5,380 bases of DNA from Bacteroidia bacterium (lineage in GTDB: Bacteria > Bacteroidota > Bacteroidia > Bacteroidales > UBA5342): positions 1-5,380 of the forward strand of contig JAUIMD010000169.1 in NCBI GenBank assembly GCA_030433225.1. Direction: 5' to 3'. Numbering within the stretch: the stretch's first letter is position 1; each line of letters begins with the position of its first letter. Positions 1 to 5,380 of this stretch are shown here, one piece after another. The notes below the pieces were generated by a model that saw only the letters and a program-made list of their open reading frames with translations, searched no databases and was not told the origin of the DNA. The position numbers and the translations under genes were made by a program.

Positions 1-1698
1 GAAGCTGGGAAAAGACTGAAATCCATACTCGCTCATGAAACGCGCTTTGTATTGGTCAAAATCCTCAAAAGGATGCCGGGCATGCCAAACGCCCCAGTAG
101 TGCATGTCGCCGGTAATATTTTTGTCGCTTGCATGCATTTCAGGTTGATAACCGGCCTGAGGAGAGGAAGGCCAGTAGTCCACATTGTCGGTGTACGTTT
201 CCACCACTTCGGGCAATACCTTGTGGAAGATATCAAGATAGGCCGTATTTATTTCTTGCTGTTGTTGAGGCGTGTAGTCTTTTTTCCAGCCCCAACCCCC
301 TTCGCCGTAATAATGCCAGGCCGTATTAATTTCGTTGTTTCCGCACCACAAAACAATGGAGGGGTGATTGCGCAGGCGGGTTACATTATCGATGGCTTCG
401 TGCCGTATGTTTTCCAGCATTTCGTTGTTGCCGGGGTACATGGAGCAGGCAAACATAAAATCCTGCCACACCATAATACCGTTTTTATCGCACAATTCGT
501 AAAAATAATTGTCCTCGTAAATGCCTCCACCCCAAATGCGCAGCATGTTCATGTTGGCATCTACGGCATCGGCTATTACCTTCTCATAATCTGCATGGGT
601 TACGCGGGGTAAAAAACAGTCGTTGGGAATGTAATTGGCACCTTTGGCAAATACCCGAACACCGTTTAGCTCAAAAAGAAAACTCTCCCCATCGGCATCT
701 TTCTCGCGCACCAGCTTTATACTGCGTATGCCGGTGGTAAGGGTATGGGAGGCCAGCGTTTTATCATTGCCGGTAATGCGCACTTCAAAGTCATACAGGT
801 ACGGAGTGCCCAATCCATTGCTCCACCAAAGTTTGGGGTGGGATATTTCAAACGGTACTTCCAGCCTGTTTTCTCCTTTTTTTAGTTCTATGGGGATGGA
901 ACGCATTACCTGGCTGTCGGTAAGGTTAATGACCTGCAGTTTTGCATGCAAAGGTTGCTCAGCCCATACTTCCACCTGTGCCTTCAATTGGGCGAGTGAG
1001 TCGCTCACCATGGGTTGTTGCATGTACACCGATGGAATGGAAACCTCGTTCCAGAAGCGGAGTTCCACAGGGCGCCAAATGCCGGAGGTAACCAGGCGTG
1101 GTCCCCAATCCCAGCCGTAATGGTAGCCTGCTTTGCGCGTAAATACAGAAACTTTTTTGTCTCCCAGTTCCCCGTTTTCCGACTGGTCGTTGCTGGCCGG
1201 GTAGGCATAAGGGGATGCCTCGTATAGCTCCAGCCCTTTTTTTATGGGGGAATGGAGGTAAACTTCCAGGGTGTTATTTCCGGCTTTTAGGTCCTGTTTT
1301 ACATCAACCGTCCATTGCCGGTGCATGTTATCCGCCTGCAAAATCGTACGGTTGTTCAGCGATACAGCGGCATACGTATCCAGCCCATAAAAGCAAAGTG
1401 TTATGCGCTGACTGGCCAGGGTGGCCGAATCCACATAAAAAGTAGTGCGGTAGACCCAATCTTTTTTATCAATCCACTGCAGGTCTTTTTCGTTGGTGCG
1501 GTAATAAGGATCGGGAATGCTACCGTTGTTGAGTAAATCGGTGTGGATGGTGCCCGGAACCGTTGCCTGCCCGGTATGCGAGCCGTCTGCTTCGCTGTAC
1601 GTCCAGTTTTGGTGTAGGGTGATGGAACCTTCGTTTTGGGCGTTCAGCTTTCCCATTAAAAGGGTCAGGAGCAGGAGGGTATACCGCATGTATTTCAT
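1..1698 (-). CDS. GH2 beta-mannosidase, exported, C-terminus cut by window edge
   Basis: Glycoside hydrolase family 2 exo-enzyme expected to release mannose from the non-reducing end of beta-1,4-mannooligosaccharides. The frame is open from the ATG at 1698 to base 1, giving 566 residues; family members are about 820-870 residues, so roughly the last third is outside. A second ATG at 1689 is less likely because the first adds positive charge before the signal-peptide hydrophobic core. Domain order: signal peptide (1-20), beta-sandwich sugar-binding domain (about 22-210) with YHYGWDWGPRL (192-202) typical of beta-mannosidases, immunoglobulin-like domain (about 215-330), then the (beta/alpha)8 barrel with AKGANYIPND (351-360), RIWGGGIYED (387-396), VLWCGNNE (449-456) and MSEYGFQSFP (555-564). 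Glu456 is the predicted acid/base and Glu557 the nucleophile, so the visible active site is intact. There is no lipobox cysteine, suggesting a soluble periplasmic protein. It is the last visible gene, 18 bases after the symporter. Confidence 0.95.
   Translation of the reverse strand, partial: MKYMRYTLLLLTLLMGKLNAQNEGSITLHQNWTYSEADGSHTGQATVPGTIHTDLLNNGSIPDPYYRTNEKDLQWIDKKDWVYRTTFYVDSATLASQRITLCFYGLDTYAAVSLNNRTILQADNMHRQWTVDVKQDLKAGNNTLEVYLHSPIKKGLELYEASPYAYPASNDQSENGELGDKKVSVFTRKAGYHYGWDWGPRLVTSGIWRPVELRFWNEVSIPSVYMQQPMVSDSLAQLKAQVEVWAEQPLHAKLQVINLTDSQVMRSIPIELKKGENRLEVPFEISHPKLWWSNGLGTPYLYDFEVRITGNDKTLASHTLTTGIRSIKLVREKDADGESFLFELNGVRVFAKGANYIPNDCFLPRVTHADYEKVIADAVDANMNMLRIWGGGIYEDNYFYELCDKNGIMVWQDFMFACSMYPGNNEMLENIRHEAIDNVTRLRNHPSIVLWCGNNEINTAWHYYGEGGWGWKKDYTPQQQQEINTAYLDIFHKVLPEVVETYTDNVDYWPSSPQAGYQPEMHASDKNITGDMHYWGVWHARHPFEDFDQYKARFMSEYGFQSFPSF
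1639..1698 (-). other. Signal peptide coding region of the GH2 beta-mannosidase
   Basis: The first 20 residues have a short positively charged start (MKYMR), a leucine-rich core (TLLLLTLLM) and a likely signal peptidase I site after LNA, with Gln as the first mature residue. A mature start at Gln after Ala is common in Bacteroidota. No cysteine follows the core, so lipoprotein processing is not expected. The call is by eye, without a signal-peptide predictor. Confidence 0.8.
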
Positions 1699-1716
1699 AA
1701 AAGGGAATTTCTTGAT

Positions 1717-3096
1717 TTAATTTTCGTTTGCTCTTCGCTGGTCGAGATCGGCCATGATTTCGGCCATCTTTTTATCGCTTAACTGGTAGAACATAATCAC
1801 CAGTCCGGAAATTAACGCGGCCGCACCGGGAATAAAGCTCATCATGTATTTGATGCCAAGTATGGTTTGCGGACTTTGCTCCATGTTAGCCTCGAACCCG
1901 TAAAGGGCTAAAAACCATAGGGTAATGGATCCGCCAATGGTCCAGCCAAGTTTTTGCGACATGCTGGAGGCTGAAAACACCAGCCCGGTGGCACGCCGTC
2001 CGGTTTTCCATTGCGAATAGTCGGCAGCATCGGCATACATTGACCAAAGCAGCGGAAAGATGATGCCGGCGCAAAAACTGATGAGGGCCTGTAAAATAAA
2101 TATGATGGCAATGCTTTCGCGTTGAACCCCGTAGAACAGCGCACTCAGGGCAGCGGCTGCAAACATGGCGAACATGAATGTTTTTCGTTTGCCAAGCTGT
2201 TTGGATACCGGCTGTGCCATAATTACGCCCAGCATGTTGGTGGTTTGTCCAATAAAAAGGTAGGCCGTACTCAGCGTAATGGTTGTGGCAGAAAAGGTAA
2301 ATGCCGCATTGTCGGTGACGTAATATTTAAAATAATACAGGGCAACGCCATCTCGTACGGAGTTAAAAATTAAGGTAGCGACACCGGCTCCCAATAAAAT
2401 AAACCAGGGGATGTTTCCAGCCAGGTTTTTAAGGTCTTCGCGCAGGCTGTTTTTTTGTGATTTTGGAGGGGCAATTCGTTCGCGGGTCCACCAAAACGTG
2501 AGCAGAAAAAAGCATATGGCCAGCAGCCCGATGACGATCATGGTAAACTGGTAGGATGATGCGGCACTGAAACTTGTTTTAAACCAATCCACCAGGGGCT
2601 GGTAGATGGCCACCACCAGAATGCTTCCGGCAAAGGCAAACACCATGCGGTACGAGGCAAACGAAGTACGGTCGTTGGAATTGGCAGACATCACGCCCAG
2701 CAAACTGGCATAGGGCACATTTATGGCGGTATAGGCCATCATCATGAGGGTGTACGTGAGGTAGGCGTACACCATTTTGCCCGAGTACCCAAAGTCGGGG
2801 GTGGAAAACATCAGCACGCCGATAATGCCGAAGGGTACGGCCATCCACAACAGGTAGGGACGAAACTTGCCCCATCGGGTTTTTGTACGGTCGCTGATGA
2901 TGCCCATGATGGGGTCGTTGGCGGTGTCCCACACGCGGGTTACCAAAAGCATGGTGCCTACCGCAGCGGCGGAAATGCCAAACACATCTGTATAAAAGAT
3001 GGGGAGAAAAATGGAAAATATCTTCCAGAACATGGAGGAGGCAGCGTCGCCAAATCCATAGCCGATTTTTTCTCGCAGGGATACTTTTTCTGTCAT
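1717..3096 (-). CDS. GPH-family (MelB-like) sugar:cation symporter
   Basis: Inner-membrane transporter of the glycoside-pentoside-hexuronide:cation symporter family (major facilitator superfamily), 459 residues from the ATG at 3096. A longer frame would begin at a TTG at 3105, but the ATG is preferred and gives the usual short N-terminus. About 12 hydrophobic segments are visible in two halves, with a hydrophilic loop near residues 205-225. Family hallmarks: KIGYGFGDAAS (10-20), FYTDVFG (34-40), RVWDTANDPIMG (54-65), and DRTKTRWGKFRPYLLW (69-84). Asp57 and Asp61, four residues apart in helix II, match the spacing of the MelB cation-site pair Asp55/Asp59, and Asp17 sits where MelB has a sugar-binding Asp. 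INVPYASLLG and the downstream NDRTSFASYR motif are also typical. From its neighbours the substrate is inferred to be mannobiose, Man-Glc or short mannooligosaccharides. The cation (Na+ or H+) cannot be told. It sits 30 bases after GH130 and 18 before GH2. Confidence 0.94.
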   Translation of the reverse strand: MTEKVSLREKIGYGFGDAASSMFWKIFSIFLPIFYTDVFGISAAAVGTMLLVTRVWDTANDPIMGIISDRTKTRWGKFRPYLLWMAVPFGIIGVLMFSTPDFGYSGKMVYAYLTYTLMMMAYTAINVPYASLLGVMSANSNDRTSFASYRMVFAFAGSILVVAIYQPLVDWFKTSFSAASSYQFTMIVIGLLAICFFLLTFWWTRERIAPPKSQKNSLREDLKNLAGNIPWFILLGAGVATLIFNSVRDGVALYYFKYYVTDNAAFTFSATTITLSTAYLFIGQTTNMLGVIMAQPVSKQLGKRKTFMFAMFAAAALSALFYGVQRESIAIIFILQALISFCAGIIFPLLWSMYADAADYSQWKTGRRATGLVFSASSMSQKLGWTIGGSITLWFLALYGFEANMEQSPQTILGIKYMMSFIPGAAALISGLVIMFYQLSDKKMAEIMADLDQRRANEN

Positions 3097-3126
3097 TGTA
3101 TTCAAGGGATTTTTAAGGCGCCGGTG

Positions 3127-4317
3127 TTAATCCAGCAAATGCATAAACGCTTTATTGGCATCCACCAGTTGGTTTATGGTTTCTACATTCAGGTGCGAAT
3201 GCAGCCTGTCCTGCGGACTATTCAGACAGTAATCCACTAACTGCGCAACGGTGGTAGCTGCTACGTGCAGGCGCGTGTCCGACGAGGCATAATAGAGAAA
3301 GATTTTACCATCGTCGTCGGCGATCCACCCGTTTGAAAATACCACGTTGGACACATCACCCAGGCGTTCACTTTGCAGGGGGGCAATCAAATGCCCGTGC
3401 GGTTTGTGGGTTACCAGCCAGGGTTTTTCCAGGTCAGTCATAAAAACATACAGGGTGTAACGCAGGCCAGCCGCAGTGTTTCGTACGCCATGTGCCAGTT
3501 GCAGCCATCCTTTTTCGGTTTTAATGGGTGCCGGGCCCAGGCCATTTTTTACCTCGTAAATGGTGTGGTAGGTTTTGGCATCCACAATGAGTTCTTCCTT
3601 CACTTCGGGTTTTTCAATGGTGTCGGACAGGCCAAAACCTATGCCGCCCCCTTTCCCGGTATCAATAAATCCATCCTGCGGGCGGGTATAAAATGCATAT
3701 TTCCCCTCCACCAAATGCGGAAACAATACCACGTTGCGTTGTTGCCCGGTGGTGGAAATTAAATCGGGCATGCGTTCCCAGTTTTTCAGGTCTTTGGTAC
3801 GGGCAATACCGGCCGCAGCCACGGCACTGCTGGTGTCTCCTTTGGGGGCTGACGGATCTTTCCGCTCGGTACAAAACACGCCATAAATCCAACCATCGTC
3901 GTGTTGCGTCAGACGCATGTCGTACACGTTGGTGTCGGGCACTTCGGTTTGCGGCAGCACAATGGGTTTGTCCCAAAAACGGAATCCATCCACTCCGTTA
4001 TTACTTTCGGCTATGGCAAAAAACGATTTTCGGTCGTTGCCTTCTACCCGAACCGCCAGCAGGTATTTTCCATTAAACTTTATGGCACCCGCATTAAACG
4101 TAGCATTAAAGCCAATGCGTTCCATCAAAAAGGGGTTGGTGGATGCGTTTAAGTCGTAGCGCCAGTGCAGGGGAATATGGTTGCGGGTAAGTACCGGATT
4201 CAGGTGTCGTTGGTAAATACCGTTTTCGCTAAACAGCGGGGTGTTTTTTTGCGCCAGCAATTCGGCATGCTTTGTTTTAAGTGCCAGGAGTCGTTGTTGA
4301 AAAATGTTGGTTTTCAT
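3127..4317 (-). CDS. GH130 4-O-beta-D-mannosyl-D-glucose phosphorylase
   Basis: Complete 396-residue protein starting at an ATG. It probably catalyses Man-beta-1,4-Glc + phosphate to alpha-D-mannose 1-phosphate + D-glucose (EC 2.4.1.281), the last step of the mannobiose-epimerase pathway. There is no signal peptide, fitting a cytosolic enzyme that needs phosphate. The fold should be a five-bladed beta-propeller. Landmarks: HWRYDLN (51-57), NPFLMERIGFNATFNAGAIK (61-80), RVEGNDRKSFF (90-100), TNVYDMRL (129-136) whose Asp133 is the likely catalytic acid, TERKD (150-154), QQRNVVLFP (192-200), TRPQDGFIDTGKGGG (211-225), HGVRN (276-280), and GDVSNVVFSNGWIADDDGK (320-338). Arg96 and Arg152 are candidates for phosphate binding. 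These motifs and the length fit subfamily GH130_1 (the B. fragilis mannosylglucose phosphorylase type) better than GH130_2 mannooligosaccharide phosphorylases; this subfamily call is from memory of the sequences, not from an alignment. It lies between the mannanase and the sugar symporter, as in B. fragilis. Confidence 0.93.
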   Translation of the reverse strand: MKTNIFQQRLLALKTKHAELLAQKNTPLFSENGIYQRHLNPVLTRNHIPLHWRYDLNASTNPFLMERIGFNATFNAGAIKFNGKYLLAVRVEGNDRKSFFAIAESNNGVDGFRFWDKPIVLPQTEVPDTNVYDMRLTQHDDGWIYGVFCTERKDPSAPKGDTSSAVAAAGIARTKDLKNWERMPDLISTTGQQRNVVLFPHLVEGKYAFYTRPQDGFIDTGKGGGIGFGLSDTIEKPEVKEELIVDAKTYHTIYEVKNGLGPAPIKTEKGWLQLAHGVRNTAAGLRYTLYVFMTDLEKPWLVTHKPHGHLIAPLQSERLGDVSNVVFSNGWIADDDGKIFLYYASSDTRLHVAATTVAQLVDYCLNSPQDRLHSHLNVETINQLVDANKAFMHLLD

Positions 4318-4335
4318 ATGTAAGTACCTTAGTTG
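4318..4335 (-). promoter_or_regulatory. Short leader of the GH130 gene with a weak Shine-Dalgarno-like AAGG
   Basis: The 18-base gap between the GH26 stop and the GH130 ATG contains AAGG at 4327-4330 (minus strand), nine bases before the ATG. This is the only junction with any purine-rich ribosome-binding candidate. The leaders of the symporter (3097-3126) and of GH2 (1699-1716) show none, in keeping with the weak use of Shine-Dalgarno pairing in Bacteroidota. The AAGG may be chance. Confidence 0.3.
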
Positions 4336-5380
4336 TTAGTCTTGTTGTTGAAACTGCACCCAATCGTTGAGCAGCCAAATGCCCGGGTTTTGCAACATCT
4401 CTTTTGCATATGGGGCAGAGGGATGTTCGGGATAGGGGAAAAAGAAATGTTTAAGCGGATCGTTGCGCCAAACCAGGGTGTAGCTGATGTTTTTAGCCAC
4501 GGTGCTGTCGGTGAGAACCGTGCCCAGTTTGCTCATGTACCAGGTGGAATCGGGGATGTTCTCGTATCCCGTTTCGGTGAGGGCAGAAATTTTGCCCTTT
4601 TGGTTGGCATATTCAATAATGAGATGCAGTTTTTCGATGGCTTCCGGTAGCAGGCCATCGGTGTAAAGGTCGTAATAGTTATCCATACCAATAACCTCCA
4701 CATAGGTATCGCCGGGGTACCAGGTCAGGTATTCTTCCAGGGTGTGGAAATTGCGATCGGGCGAATAGGCTACCAGCATTTGATCCACTCCTTTTTCATG
4801 GCGCAGGTAATCGATGGTAAAGCGAAACAGAGCAATAAAATCGTCGGGGGAGCAATGTTGGCTGCCCCACCAAAACCAGCTTCCATCCATCTCGTGCCAC
4901 GGGCGGAAGATAAAGGGAACTTTCACGCCTTCTTCGGTTTTTACGCTGTTTAAAAAATTGGCGAGGGCATCCAGGTCTTTTTTAAACGCTTCGTGGTGCG
5001 AACCGCCCGGAATGATGTGCGCTACGACGGGGGAGGTGGTGTTCCACGAATCCACCCGGTTAATGGCGGAGAATGGGTGCCAGCTAAACGTATTCACCCC
5101 GCCTTGTTGGTAGGCCGTTATGGCGTAACGCCGGATGTCGTCGAAATAAACAGTGTCGAGGTTGGCTTTTACGCCTTTCTCAATGCCGCCCAGTTCCCAG
5201 CCGAATACGGCAGGGTAGTCGCCCGTTACCCTTTTTACGTCCGACATTCCTTCTACATTATTCCAGTAAAAGCCGTAGGCGTAAGTATCCTGGTGGCCAA
5301 ATAAAACGCCGTGGCCTTTTACGTTCAGCAATAAATTTTCCAGTTGCCGGGCTTCGTCAGAAATGGTTTTTTTTGGGGTG
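4336..5380 (-). CDS. GH26 beta-mannanase (mannan endo- or mannobiohydrolase), N-terminus outside the window
   Basis: Glycoside hydrolase family 26 enzyme, expected to cut beta-1,4-mannosidic bonds in mannan or glucomannan with retention of configuration. The reading frame stays open to the right edge, giving 347 visible residues; signal peptide and true start lie beyond 5380. A TTG at 5331 is an internal leucine, since in-frame coding resembling the family's N-terminus continues upstream of it. Visible landmarks in order: GVLFGHQD near the start, a WHP motif after the second barrel strand, RPWHEMDGSWFWWG with the acid/base Glu at 4891-4893, and LTETGYE with the nucleophile Glu at 4573-4575. 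The protein stops soon after the (beta/alpha)8 barrel, so it has no C-terminal binding module. It is the first visible gene of the operon, 18 bases ahead of the GH130 gene. Family assignment is very secure. Endo- versus exo-action (mannobiose release, as reported for the B. fragilis enzyme of the equivalent operon) and cell location cannot be decided here. Confidence 0.95.
   Translation of the reverse strand, partial: TPKKTISDEARQLENLLLNVKGHGVLFGHQDTYAYGFYWNNVEGMSDVKRVTGDYPAVFGWELGGIEKGVKANLDTVYFDDIRRYAITAYQQGGVNTFSWHPFSAINRVDSWNTTSPVVAHIIPGGSHHEAFKKDLDALANFLNSVKTEEGVKVPFIFRPWHEMDGSWFWWGSQHCSPDDFIALFRFTIDYLRHEKGVDQMLVAYSPDRNFHTLEEYLTWYPGDTYVEVIGMDNYYDLYTDGLLPEAIEKLHLIIEYANQKGKISALTETGYENIPDSTWYMSKLGTVLTDSTVAKNISYTLVWRNDPLKHFFFPYPEHPSAPYAKEMLQNPGIWLLNDWVQFQQQD

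Larger units (their letters stand above)
1..5380 (-). other. Putative beta-mannan/glucomannan utilisation operon (partial at both ends)
   Basis: Four co-directional genes, GH26, GH130, GPH symporter and GH2, are separated by 18, 30 and 18 bases with no recognisable terminator hairpin or room for a full promoter between them. The first three have the same content and order as the B. fragilis operon for the mannobiose 2-epimerase / mannosylglucose phosphorylase route. The promoter and any regulator must lie right of the window, and the operon's end lies left of it. Neither the 2-epimerase nor a SusC/SusD pair is present in the visible part. Confidence 0.85.

Noticed and set aside
52..612. A 186-codon open frame on the plus strand, antisense to the GH2 gene
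   Set aside because: It lies wholly opposite strongly conserved GH2 barrel motifs, its translation resembles no family I recognise, and it is explained by the codon composition of the real gene on the other strand.
635..1120. A 161-codon open frame on the plus strand, antisense to the GH2 N-terminal domains
   Set aside because: It is a shadow of the GH2 frame, with no recognisable motif and no leader of its own.
1237..1243. Seven-A tract on the minus strand in GH2 that could look like a slippery frameshift site
   Set aside because: The reading frame and the conserved motifs continue intact on both sides, there is no overlapping downstream frame of note, and AAA-AAA Lys-Lys pairs are common in these genes.
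3103..3105. TTG as the start of the symporter
   Set aside because: An ATG nine bases downstream at 3096 gives a normal GPH N-terminus, and the three extra residues add no conserved feature.
3116..3126. GGCGCC palindrome in the leader between GH130 and the symporter
   Set aside because: Six bases are too short to be a terminator stem or a convincing operator, and no U-rich tract or matching copy occurs at the other junctions.
5329..5331. TTG as a possible start codon of the GH26 gene
   Set aside because: In-frame coding typical of the GH26 N-terminal region continues upstream to the window edge, and starting here would leave no signal peptide. The codon is an internal leucine.

Overview
The window is a tightly packed, single-strand block of four genes, all read right to left (minus strand). 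It looks like part of a beta-mannan / glucomannan utilisation operon of a member of the Bacteroidota. The assignment rests on three things. The gene set, GH26 mannanase, GH130 mannosylglucose phosphorylase and GPH-type sugar:cation symporter, matches in content and order the mannan operon known from Bacteroides fragilis. The leaders are short, AT-rich and almost free of Shine-Dalgarno sequence. One exported protein has an 'A|Q' signal peptide end typical of this phylum. The genus cannot be told from the sequence alone.

Layout in transcription order: (1) 5380-4336, a GH26 beta-mannanase whose first residues lie outside the window, with both catalytic glutamates present; (2) 4317-3127, a complete cytosolic GH130 enzyme very like 4-O-beta-D-mannosyl-D-glucose phosphorylase; (3) 3096-1717, a complete 12-helix GPH/MelB-family symporter; (4) 1698-1, an exported GH2 beta-mannosidase, cut by the window edge just after its catalytic nucleophile. 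The gaps between genes are only 18, 30 and 18 bases, so co-transcription from a promoter right of the window is very likely. No promoter, terminator, RNA gene, mobile element, CRISPR array or notable repeat was found.

Proposed joint function: GH26 cuts mannan or glucomannan to disaccharides and short oligosaccharides outside the cytoplasm. The symporter brings mannobiose or mannosylglucose across the inner membrane. GH130 splits Man-beta-1,4-Glc with phosphate into alpha-mannose 1-phosphate and glucose. The exported GH2 enzyme trims terminal beta-mannose residues, probably in the periplasm. The mannobiose 2-epimerase that completes the known pathway, and any SusC/SusD uptake pair, are not in the window. 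This is a recognisable pathway rather than an undescribed system. The points of interest are the pairing of a hydrolytic and a phosphorolytic route in one operon and the missing epimerase.
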